DNA of 64,000 bases from Jutongia huaianensis. GTDB taxonomy: Bacteria; Bacillota; Clostridia; Lachnospirales; Lachnospiraceae. Under the pieces are notes generated by a model. That model ran no database searches and was not told the DNA's origin. It saw only the letters and a list, made by a program, of their open reading frames with translations. The stretch spans positions 1 through 64,000 of the forward strand of contig NZ_JACRSX010000011.1 in the NCBI RefSeq assembly GCF_014384985.1, given 5' to 3'. Each line of letters starts with the position of its first letter. Positions within the stretch are counted from its first letter, which is position 1. Positions 53,298 through 61,146 of this stretch are shown here, piece after piece. Position numbers and translations under genes: made by a program.

Positions 53298-54717
53298 TCT
53301 CATGAGCATGAGTCTTGGAAATCTGTGGCGCAGAAAGCTGCGGACAATCCTGACGGTGCTTGGTGTACTGATTGGCACTACATCCATTGTTGCTATGCTC
53401 TCTCTTGCGTTTGGAATGAAACAGCAGATGATGGAGCAGTATGAAAGTATGGGTTCGGTGACACAGATCAATGTGAGCCCGGGAGGAGGGATGGACTCTG
53501 ATTCCTCCGGCAGCCAGACGGATACTTCCACGATGTTGACAGAGTCCAACATGGAAATGTTTCAGGGAATGGAGCATGTCAAGTCCGTATCACCGCAGCT
53601 TACATTTGACGGAACGATGAAGAGTGGCCGTTACAGCGGCTATGCCAATATGATCGGTGTGGATCAGAGTATGTTAGATTCTCAGGAGTTAGACAAGGGG
53701 GAGGTTCCGAAAGCAGGAAACTCCGGCACGCTTCAGGTGCTTGGTGGCAATCAGCTGCTTACCGGATTTGGTTATGTGCAGGGGGACGAGTATGTAGATT
53801 ATTATTCTACCGGGGAGCTTCCGCCAATCGATCTGATGACGCAGATCCATCAGCTGCAGGTGTATAATGATGCAGCTGAGTCCGAGACGGTGGATCAGAC
53901 CGCTTCCACCGATGCTTCCACGGAGGATTCCTCCGGAGACGGAGACAGTGATTCTGCCGGGGACGATGCAGCTGCGCAGCCGGCGGAGGATAATTCCATG
54001 CTGAATTTCCGGATTAAGATCACGGGGATTATGGCAGGAGGTCTGGAGGAGTACAATAATTACAGCCAGAGCCTCCTGGTAAACCTCGATGATCTGAAAA
54101 GCTATCTGACCAAGAACTTTGGAAAGGGCAAGATACCGGGACAGCCAAAGCCAAACGGAAAGCCGTTAAACGAGTGGGTTTATACGACGATTGTAGTAGA
54201 AGTGGATCAGGCAGACAATGTAGAAGATGTCATGAAGAGTATTCAGGATATGGGATTTTTTGCAAACAGCAACAAAGAGTTGATCGATTCCGCACAGAAG
54301 AGTCTTCAGATCGTGGAGCTGGTACTTGGCGGTATCGGTATGGTTGCATTTCTGGTAGCGGCAATTGGCATTGCCAACACCATGATGATGTCCACCTACG
54401 AGAGAACCAAAGAGATCGGTGTTATGAAGGTGCTGGGCTGTGATATGAGAGATATCCAGAAGCTGTTTCTGGCTGAGGCCGGATTCATTGGGCTGATCGG
54501 AGGTATAGTGGGGCTTCTCTTGAGCTGTGGTGTGTCGTCGCTGATCAATCATTTCTCGGCCGGTATGGAAGGGATTGGAGGAAATATTTCTTTGATACCG
54601 TGGTGGTTAGCGTTGGCGGCAGTAGCATTCTCTACATTGATGGGTATGGTTGCCGGATATTTTCCGGCACGACGTGCCATGAAGCTGAGTCCATTGGCGG
54701 CGATACACACCGAATAA
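53284..54717 (+). CDS. MacB-type ABC transporter permease
   Basis: 477 residues. An N-terminal helix with KLRTILTVLGVLIGTTSIVAM (split: RKLRTILTVLGVLIG then TTSIVAML) is followed by a MacB periplasmic-core-like extracytoplasmic domain containing an acidic Ser/Asp-rich insert (about 200-236). The FtsX domain has three helices (about 343-365, 395-420 and 438-462) and ends PARRAMKLSPLAAIHTE. Four helices in total is the MacB topology. It pairs with the ATPase two genes upstream. The substrate is unknown, but this type often exports peptides or lipoproteins. Confidence 0.9.
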   Translation: MSFYDLMSMSLGNLWRRKLRTILTVLGVLIGTTSIVAMLSLAFGMKQQMMEQYESMGSVTQINVSPGGGMDSDSSGSQTDTSTMLTESNMEMFQGMEHVKSVSPQLTFDGTMKSGRYSGYANMIGVDQSMLDSQELDKGEVPKAGNSGTLQVLGGNQLLTGFGYVQGDEYVDYYSTGELPPIDLMTQIHQLQVYNDAAESETVDQTASTDASTEDSSGDGDSDSAGDDAAAQPAEDNSMLNFRIKITGIMAGGLEEYNNYSQSLLVNLDDLKSYLTKNFGKGKIPGQPKPNGKPLNEWVYTTIVVEVDQADNVEDVMKSIQDMGFFANSNKELIDSAQKSLQIVELVLGGIGMVAFLVAAIGIANTMMMSTYERTKEIGVMKVLGCDMRDIQKLFLAEAGFIGLIGGIVGLLLSCGVSSLINHFSAGMEGIGGNISLIPWWLALAAVAFSTLMGMVAGYFPARRAMKLSPLAAIHTE

Positions 54718-54733
54718 AGTCGTTTCTCTAACG

Positions 54734-55600
54734 TTAATTTTGCTTTGGGGAGGTGCCGAATAACTTTTTCCAGGCGCGGTAGAAGGTGGAGTAATTGTGA
54801 AAGCCACATTCGTAGCAGGCCTGGGTGGAGGGCATTCCTCCGGAGATGTATTGTCTGGCGAGAAGCAGGCGCTTGGTGGTGATATATGATCCCATACTTC
54901 TGCCGGTTTCTTCTTTGAAAGAATGCATCAGATAATATTTGCTGACAAAAAATCGATCTGCCAGCACGTCTGCCGTGAGCTTTTCCTGCAGATGTGTGTT
55001 GATATAGTCGAGACATTCCAGAATCTTGGTGTTGGAGGTGCTTGTTTCCAAAAACTCCAGATTATCGGAGATGGCAACGCGGTTCAGATGGATCATAAAT
55101 TGTAAGAATAAAAGGCGCTGGGAAAGCTCCTGTGCATACTCCTCCGGGTGTTCATAGGAATTTTCCAGCGCCTTTATGGTTTGATACAGGGCACTTCCCT
55201 TGAAATAAGGGATCCGCAGAACATGGGCAGAAGCATCGGCAGCAAGGGTGAAGCATTTTTCCAGATCATAGCTCTCCCCGCTATATTGTGCAATAAATTC
55301 CGGGGAAAGGTATAAGATGATCCGTTCATAGGCAGACTCTGAATGTATGACCGGCCGGTGAAGCTCCCCGGCGCGGACAAGAACCAGATCAAAAGGCTGG
55401 AGTTCATAGCTTTTTCCTTCGATGGTATAATTGACATCTCCCTGAAGGAAGAGTAGGATTTTGTTGAAATCATGATAATGAAAGGGAAAATCCTTTCGGG
55501 TATTATCTTTGAGATGAAAGAATTTAAAATTGCTGTTAAGATATCCGGTTTTCAGATGTTTGTGAAAAGAGGAGATTTCCTGATCATTATTATAATTCAT
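54734..55600 (-). CDS. AraC family transcriptional regulator with cupin sensor
   Basis: 288 residues from ATG 55600, with AAAGGAA about 11 bases upstream; earlier in-frame starts lack a usable site. The N-terminal half is an AraC-type cupin (HFHYHDFNKILLFLQGD-like text: FPFHYHDFNKILLFL, about 35-49). The C-terminal 100 residues hold two helix-turn-helix motifs (LTADVLADRFFVSKYYL and TQACYECGFHNYSTFYRAW). It is convergent with the MacB permease gene, with only 16 bases between the stops. It probably responds to a small ligand such as a sugar; targets are unknown. Confidence 0.88.
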   Translation of the reverse strand: MNYNNDQEISSFHKHLKTGYLNSNFKFFHLKDNTRKDFPFHYHDFNKILLFLQGDVNYTIEGKSYELQPFDLVLVRAGELHRPVIHSESAYERIILYLSPEFIAQYSGESYDLEKCFTLAADASAHVLRIPYFKGSALYQTIKALENSYEHPEEYAQELSQRLLFLQFMIHLNRVAISDNLEFLETSTSNTKILECLDYINTHLQEKLTADVLADRFFVSKYYLMHSFKEETGRSMGSYITTKRLLLARQYISGGMPSTQACYECGFHNYSTFYRAWKKLFGTSPKQN

Positions 55601-55739
55601 ATTTATAACCATTCCTTTCGAAGAGAAAATTGATGTGGTGCCCAAATAGCGATTATTCTGTGTTGATAGTATAGCGCAGCTGTGGAAGGATGAAAAGTCT
55701 GAGATAAAAATTTGTTATGAAAAAGGTATGTAAAATCTA

Positions 55740-55768
55740 TTGACCACCGGGTCGGAATGTAAGATAAT
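55740..55768 (+). promoter_or_regulatory. pyk promoter
   Basis: TTGACC at 55740-55745, 17-base spacer, GATAAT at 55763-55768, 47 bases before the start. Confidence 0.7.
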
Positions 55769-55815
55769 AGTGGCGGATTATTATATGATGTGAGGAAAGG
55801 ACAGGAGAAAGGATT

Positions 55816-57237
55816 ATGAGAAAAACAAAGATTATATGTACACTTGGACCTGCAACGGACTCGGATGAGGTGATTGAGCAGCTCATTAACGAGGGGATGA
55901 ATGTCGCCCGTTTCAATTTTTCCCATGGTTCCCATGAGGAGCATAAACAGAGAATGGACCGGTTAAAGAGAATACGAAAAAAATGTGATAAGCCGGTAGC
56001 GATCCTTCTTGATACAAAGGGACCGGAGGTTCGTCTGGACACCTTTAAGGAAGGAAAGACATTATTAAAGAGGGGACAGAAGTTTACTCTGGTCTGCGGA
56101 GAAAAGGTTGAGGGAGATAATGCACATGTAGGAGTAACCTATGATCATCTCTGTGAGGATGTGACAGTGGGAGCCCCGGTACTGATCGATGATGGCCTGG
56201 TGGAGTTAGAGGTTGTAGCAATCGTCAAAAACACGATTCAGTGCGTAGTCAAAAATGAAGGTGTGGTATCCGATCATAAGGGCGTGAATCTGCCGGGAGG
56301 TCATGTAAACCTGCCATATCTCAGTGAGAAGGATCGGTCCGATATTTTATTCGGTATTAAGAATGATGTTGATTTTATTGCCGCATCCTTTGTGCGCACG
56401 GCATTTGATGTTAAGCTGATCCGTAATCTGCTGGATGCCAATGGTGGCTCTGCGGTAAATATTATTGCAAAGATTGAGAATGCAGAGGGAGTTGCCAATA
56501 TTGATGAGATCATCCGGGAATCCGATGCCATTATGATCGCCCGCGGAGATATGGGAGTGGAGCTTCCGGAGGAGGAAGTGCCGATCGTGCAGAAGATGAT
56601 CATCAATAAGGTATATGAGGCCGGAAAGCAGGTTATCATTGCGACTCAGATGCTGGATTCCATGATGAAAAATCCCCGTGCTACCAGAGCGGAGACGGCA
56701 GATGTGGCCAATGCCGTTTATGATGGCACCAGTGCCATTATGCTTTCCGGAGAGACGGCAGCAGGCAAGTTCCCGGTAGAGGCATTAAAGACCATGGTGC
56801 GTATTGCCAGCCGTACGGAGCAGGATGTAGATTATCAGAAACGCTTTTACAGCAGAGCCAGACAGGCAAATCCGGATGTGACGGATGCGATCTGTCACGC
56901 AACATGTACGACGGCATATGATTTAAATGCCAGTGCCATTGTGACCGTAACGAAGTCCGGGCGTTCGGCAAGAATGATTTCCAGGTATCGTCCGGCTTGT
57001 GATATTATTGCGGGCAGCACCTCCGAAAAGGTATGCCGCCAGCTGAATATGTCATGGGGTGTTTCGCCATTCCCGGTTGAGGAAAAAAATGATGTCTTTG
57101 AGCTGTTTGATCATGCGATTGAGGTGGCAAAGGCACATGGTGTTATCAAAAGCGGAGATACTGCGGTTATTACCTCCGGTGTACCGGTGGGAGTTTCCGG
57201 AACTACCAATATGATCAAGGTGGAAACGGTGCGGTAA
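55816..57237 (+). CDS. pyk: Pyruvate kinase
   Basis: 473 residues. KIICTLGPATDSDEVIEQL at the N-terminus, NFSHGSHEEH, the active-site IIAKIENAEGV and MIARGDMGVELP, and the ADP-region LSGETAAGKFP are all present. The length equals the core enzyme, without the extra C-terminal PEP-utilising domain found in bacilli. It converts phosphoenolpyruvate and ADP to pyruvate and ATP. It is monocistronic, with a strong terminator. Confidence 0.97.
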   Translation: MRKTKIICTLGPATDSDEVIEQLINEGMNVARFNFSHGSHEEHKQRMDRLKRIRKKCDKPVAILLDTKGPEVRLDTFKEGKTLLKRGQKFTLVCGEKVEGDNAHVGVTYDHLCEDVTVGAPVLIDDGLVELEVVAIVKNTIQCVVKNEGVVSDHKGVNLPGGHVNLPYLSEKDRSDILFGIKNDVDFIAASFVRTAFDVKLIRNLLDANGGSAVNIIAKIENAEGVANIDEIIRESDAIMIARGDMGVELPEEEVPIVQKMIINKVYEAGKQVIIATQMLDSMMKNPRATRAETADVANAVYDGTSAIMLSGETAAGKFPVEALKTMVRIASRTEQDVDYQKRFYSRARQANPDVTDAICHATCTTAYDLNASAIVTVTKSGRSARMISRYRPACDIIAGSTSEKVCRQLNMSWGVSPFPVEEKNDVFELFDHAIEVAKAHGVIKSGDTAVITSGVPVGVSGTTNMIKVETVR

Positions 57238-57274
57238 TCTGTAGGAAATGGAGAGATAAAACCACATTAACATA

Positions 57275-57326
57275 AAACAGGCAGGATCATTTTAAGAGAT
57301 TCTCTTAAAGTGATCCTGCCTGTTTT
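57275..57326 (+). terminator. pyk terminator
   Basis: A long near-perfect stem: AACAGGCAGGATCA with TGATCCTGCCTGTT, extended by TTTAAGAGA/TCTCTTAAA, and ending in TTTT. Its flanking A and T runs allow it to work for both strands. Confidence 0.92.
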
Positions 57327-57383
57327 GTTAGTAAAAGCTGCTGCTGATTTAATTAACAAATATTGCCAATCTAAGCAAAAGTC

Positions 57384-57650
57384 TTAAGCCATCTGCTTCT
57401 GCGCTGCTTCGTATGCCTCACGGACAGCCTTGGCAAGCTGATCTCCACAGGAGGTTGGCTTGAAACCGCATTTGATGCCCTTCACCTTTGACTCGATCCA
57501 GTCTACGGTCTGACCGTCTACCAGACGGGATACTGCCTGCAGATTGCCATTGCATCCGCCGGTAAAGGATACATTACTTACCACATCACCGTTAATATCG
57601 AAGTGGATTTCAGAGGAACAGGTTCCGCTTGTCTTATATACATAGTTCAT
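57384..57650 (-). CDS. TSCPD domain protein (TIGR03905 family)
   Basis: 88 residues with YKTSGTCSSEIHFDI, FTGGCNGNLQAVSRL, and KCGFKPTSCGDQLAKAV: the three cysteine-bearing segments of the small stand-alone TSCPD domain. The same domain is found fused to some ribonucleotide reductases and may bind metal. The molecular role of the stand-alone form is not established. It lies 19 bases after the sirtuin gene on the same strand and is probably co-transcribed. Confidence 0.9.
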   Translation of the reverse strand: MNYVYKTSGTCSSEIHFDINGDVVSNVSFTGGCNGNLQAVSRLVDGQTVDWIESKVKGIKCGFKPTSCGDQLAKAVREAYEAAQKQMA

Positions 57651-57668
57651 TATAACATCTCCCTTATC

Positions 57669-58415
57669 TTATTGTGATTGTAGTGATGATACCGCTTTTT
57701 CCATCACTTTGTCAATAGAGTCATTGATAACCAGATCTGCCTTTCCGTCGGCAGGGGTAGAGCTTTTATTGATCAGTACCAGATGTTTCCCATGGAAATA
57801 ATTGATCAGACCGGCAGCGGGATATACCACCAGAGAGGTACCTCCAATGATCAGGGTGTCAGCTGCCTGAATGGCCTCGATGGATCTGGTGATCACAGTA
57901 TCGTCAAGTCCTTCCTCGTAAAGGACTACATCCGGTTTGATCAGGGCATGGCATTTCGGACAGAGAGGAACGCCCTCTGACTGTAAAATGAAATCAGCAT
58001 CATAAAATTCATGACAACGGGTACAGTAATTACGAAGGACAGAGCCGTGAAGCTCGTAAACCACTTTGCTTCCTGCCGCCTGATGAAGACCGTCAATGTT
58101 CTGGGTGACGATGGCCTTCAGCTTGCCCATATCTTCCAGCTTGGCAAGAGCTATGTGACAGGCGTTTGGCTTGGCATCCGGGTAAACGAGATTCTTTTTA
58201 TAAAAGGCGAAGAATTCTTCCGGATAGCGGACAAAAAAAGTGTGGGATACTAACTGCTCCGGGGTAAAATTCTGTCCCAGCTTTTTGCTGTATAGTCCGT
58301 TGGAGCTGCGGAAATCCGGAATATTGGATGCTGTGGAAACACCGGCACCGCCAAAGAAAACGATGTTATCGCTTTCCTGTAAAATATTTGTAAGCTGTGA
58401 TATTTTTTCGTCCAT
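57669..58415 (-). CDS. NAD-dependent protein deacylase, sirtuin (SIR2)
   Basis: 248 residues from ATG 58415 (AAAGGAG eight bases upstream); a longer frame reaching 58541 is unsupported. GAGVSTASNIPDFRSSNGLY, TQNIDGLHQAAG and ELHGS hold the NAD-binding pocket and catalytic His. Two CxxC pairs (CTRC and CPKC) form the structural zinc site. It removes acyl groups from lysine using NAD, releasing nicotinamide. The following gene is the TSCPD protein. Confidence 0.93.
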   Translation of the reverse strand: MDEKISQLTNILQESDNIVFFGGAGVSTASNIPDFRSSNGLYSKKLGQNFTPEQLVSHTFFVRYPEEFFAFYKKNLVYPDAKPNACHIALAKLEDMGKLKAIVTQNIDGLHQAAGSKVVYELHGSVLRNYCTRCHEFYDADFILQSEGVPLCPKCHALIKPDVVLYEEGLDDTVITRSIEAIQAADTLIIGGTSLVVYPAAGLINYFHGKHLVLINKSSTPADGKADLVINDSIDKVMEKAVSSLQSQ

Positions 58416-58535
58416 CAGCAAGTCTCCTTTCAATTGGATGATCAAATCAACGAGAACTGCGAAGCAATTCTTGGAGGGGAAAACACAGGCTTTGCCCTTT
58501 TTTAGTGTAGCATATTTGAAAGTGAAATAAAATGG

Positions 58536-58563
58536 TTGCATTTTTTAAAAATTGTGATATTCT
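58536..58563 (+). promoter_or_regulatory. Promoter of the thrS T-box transcript
   Basis: TTGCAT at 58536-58541, 16-base spacer, TATTCT at 58558-58563, about 16 bases before the predicted leader start. It is divergent from the sirtuin gene. Confidence 0.5.
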
Positions 58564-58578
58564 AATAAAAGATAATAC

Positions 58579-58894
58579 GTTGAAGAGACGAGTACATGGC
58601 GTGCGTGATTCCAGAGAGAGGCAGACCGGATATACCGGTTGCTGTGACTGCCTCATTCACAAAGCGATGGAAGACCAGCTCTGAGTGGCTTTAATCCAGC
58701 CCGGCCGACACCGTTACCGTCACAATGAAGGTGAGATCAGATATGATCCATAGCAGGATTATTTGAATCGATCCGGCGTATATGACCGGAGGGATTATGA
58801 TAAAGCTTTTTGGCAATTTGATCCCACGAACGAGGGTGGAACCGCGTATGAATTTACGCCCCTTCTGACATGGTATGTCAGAGGGGGCTTTTTT
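58579..58894 (+). promoter_or_regulatory. Threonine T-box leader of thrS
   Basis: The conserved T-box AACGAGGGTGGAACCGCG lies at 58829-58846 and the terminator at 58858-58894. Stem I is recognisable from AGAGAGAGGCAG with its partner CTGCC, an AGTA on the 5' side and GAAG on the 3' side as in the loop-E motif of the specifier loop. The triplet following GAAG is ACC (58674-58676), a threonine codon, consistent with binding uncharged tRNA-Thr(GGT). Uncharged tRNA would stabilise the antiterminator and allow thrS transcription. Confidence 0.9.
58858..58894 (+). terminator. T-box-controlled terminator
   Basis: GCCCCTTCTGACAT pairs with ATGTCAGAGGGGGC, followed by six T. The left arm follows the T-box sequence and competes with the antiterminator. 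Confidence 0.92.
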
Positions 58895-59010
58895 GTTTGG
58901 ATTTTACCAGGAAACTTATGGTCTTCTTCTGACAAGGATTCAAAGACGGATCTGTGGCGGGCGCTGCGTCGGGATTCGTAAAATGCGGCAGCGCAGAAAA
59001 GAGGGAAATC

Positions 59011-60999
59011 ATGAAAGTAACATTAAAAGATGGCTCCTTTAAGGAGTATGACCAGCCAATGTCCATCTACGATATCGCTCTTGATATCAGTGAGGGACTG
59101 GCACGCGTAGCATGTGTGGGAGAGATTGATGGAGAGACAAAGGATCTTCGTACTATTGTAGACAAGGATTGTACCTTAAATATTCTGACCTTTGATTCCG
59201 ATGCAGGAAAGAAAGCATATCGTCATACCTGTGCCCATGTTCTGGCTCAGGCTGTGAAGAATCTTTATCCGGACGCAAAGCTGACCATCGGACCGGCTAT
59301 TGACAATGGATATTATTATGATTTTGATATGCCAAGCCTTGACCGTGATGCTCTGGATGCCATTGAGAAGGAAATGAAGAAGATCATCAAAAAGGGAGAC
59401 CGTCTGGAGCGTTATACTCTGTCAAAGGATGAGGCGATCAAGCTTATGACAGAGAGAGATGAGCCGTATAAAGTAGAAATGATCAAGGAGCATCCGGATA
59501 CCGATGAACTGAGTTTCTATCAGCAGGGTGATTTCATTGAGTTTTGTGCGGGACCACATCTGATGAGTACAAAGCCGATCAAGGCATTTAAGCTGACTGC
59601 TTCTTCCGGAGCATACTGGAGAGGAGACGAGCACAATAAGATGCTCACCAGAATTTATGGTACTGCTTATACGAAGAAAGCCGATCTGGAGGAATATCTG
59701 GAGTATCTGGCAGATATTAAGAACCGTGACCACAATAAGCTTGGCCGTGATATGGATCTGTTTACTACCGTTGACGTGATTGGTCAGGGACTTCCGCTGT
59801 TCATGCCAAAGGGAACGAAGATGATCCAGAAGCTGCAGCGCTGGATCGAGGATCTGGAGGATAATGAGTGGGGCTATGTTCGTACCCGTACCCCTCTGAT
59901 GGCAAAATCAGATCTTTATAAGATTTCGGATCACTGGGGTCATTATAAAGAGGGAATGTTCCTCCTGGGAGAGGATGATGAGGACGAGAATGGAAACAGC
60001 ATTTCTGGCCGCGATATTTTTGCGCTTCGTCCAATGACCTGTCCGTTCCAGTATTATGTATATAAGGCACGCCAGAAGTCATACCGTGACCTTCCTTATC
60101 GTATGGGTGAGACATCGACTCTCTTCCGTAACGAGGATTCCGGTGAGATGCACGGTCTGACCCGTGTCCGTCAGTTTACGATCTCTGAGGGACATCTGAT
60201 CTGTACACCGGAGCAGATTGCCGACGAGTTTAAGAATTGTGTCCGCCTGGCAAAATATTGTCTGGAGACACTGGGACTGGAGGAAGATGTTACCTATCGT
60301 ATGTCCAAGTGGGATCCGGAGCATCCGGACAAGTATCTTGGTGATGCTGAGGAATGGGATCGTGTAGAAGGTGCGATGCGTGAGATCCTGGATGATATCG
60401 GTATGAAATATACAGAGGAGGCAGGAGAGGCTGCGTTCTACGGTCCAAAGCTTGATATTCAGGCAAAGAATGTGTACGGAAAAGAGGACACCATGATCAC
60501 GATCCAGCTGGATATGTTCCTGGCCGAGCGTTTTGATATGTATTATATTGATCAGAACGGTGACAAGAAGCGTCCTTATATTATCCACAGAACATCTCTC
60601 GGATGCTATGAGCGTACTCTTGCATGGCTGATCGAGAAGTATGCAGGCAAATTCCCGACATGGCTTTGTCCGGAGCAGGTTCGTGTGCTTCCGATTTCTG
60701 ACAAGTATATGGACTATGCCCAGAGTGTACTGGCAGAGCTGAAGAAGAACGGCATCGATGCTACAGTAGACGGACGTTCTGAGAAGATTGGTTATAAGAT
60801 CCGTGAGGCACGTATGGATAAGCTTCCGTATATGCTGGTTGTCGGCGGCAAGGAGGAAGAGGCAGGTCTTGTTTCTGTCCGCAGCCGTTTTGCCGGAGAT
60901 GAGGGTCAGAAGCCTCTGGCAGATTTCATCAATGATATCTGTCAGGAGATCCGTACCAAGGAGATTCGCAAGGAGCTTCCGGAGGACGAGAAGAAATAA
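59011..60999 (+). CDS. thrS: Threonyl-tRNA synthetase
   Basis: 662 residues from ATG 59011 (GAGGG upstream); a longer frame from 58954 begins in the leader. The TGS domain (about 1-62) is followed by the editing domain with the HTCAHVLAQAV zinc-type motif, and the class II catalytic core with MTCPFQYYVY (Cys zinc ligand), the TSLFRNEDSGEMHGLTRVR-type motif 2 (split: STLFRNEDSGE and HGLTRVRQF) and motif 3 LGCYERTLAWLIE. The anticodon-binding domain ends the protein. It charges tRNA-Thr and edits Ser-tRNA. It is regulated by the upstream threonine T-box. Confidence 0.98.
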   Translation: MKVTLKDGSFKEYDQPMSIYDIALDISEGLARVACVGEIDGETKDLRTIVDKDCTLNILTFDSDAGKKAYRHTCAHVLAQAVKNLYPDAKLTIGPAIDNGYYYDFDMPSLDRDALDAIEKEMKKIIKKGDRLERYTLSKDEAIKLMTERDEPYKVEMIKEHPDTDELSFYQQGDFIEFCAGPHLMSTKPIKAFKLTASSGAYWRGDEHNKMLTRIYGTAYTKKADLEEYLEYLADIKNRDHNKLGRDMDLFTTVDVIGQGLPLFMPKGTKMIQKLQRWIEDLEDNEWGYVRTRTPLMAKSDLYKISDHWGHYKEGMFLLGEDDEDENGNSISGRDIFALRPMTCPFQYYVYKARQKSYRDLPYRMGETSTLFRNEDSGEMHGLTRVRQFTISEGHLICTPEQIADEFKNCVRLAKYCLETLGLEEDVTYRMSKWDPEHPDKYLGDAEEWDRVEGAMREILDDIGMKYTEEAGEAAFYGPKLDIQAKNVYGKEDTMITIQLDMFLAERFDMYYIDQNGDKKRPYIIHRTSLGCYERTLAWLIEKYAGKFPTWLCPEQVRVLPISDKYMDYAQSVLAELKKNGIDATVDGRSEKIGYKIREARMDKLPYMLVVGGKEEEAGLVSVRSRFAGDEGQKPLADFINDICQEIRTKEIRKELPEDEKK

Positions 61000-61020
61000 G
61001 CAATAATAAAAGTATATAAC

Positions 61021-61066
61021 GAGAGGGAGCAGATCAACAGAATGGTCTGCTCCCTCTTAATATTTT
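61021..61066 (+). terminator. thrS terminator
   Basis: GAGAGGGAGCAGA pairs with TCTGCTCCCTCTT around a 12-base loop, followed by AATATTTT. Its 3' edge overlaps the SigD-like promoter motif. Confidence 0.88.
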
Positions 61067-61084
61067 CTGCAATTTTGCCGATGT
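61058..61084 (+). promoter_or_regulatory. SigD (sigma-28)-like promoter motif
   Basis: TAAT (61058-61061), a 15-base spacer and GCCGATGT (61077-61084). The SigD consensus of Firmicutes is TAAA, about 15 bases, GCCGATAT, so only one base in each box differs. It lies 63 bases upstream of the large ORF. Short motifs do occur by chance, so this needs support. Confidence 0.5.
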
Positions 61085-61146
61085 ACATAACAGAGTATTC
61101 GTTGATGAAGCAAACGAAACAAACAGACTGGAAAGGTGAGCGAAAC

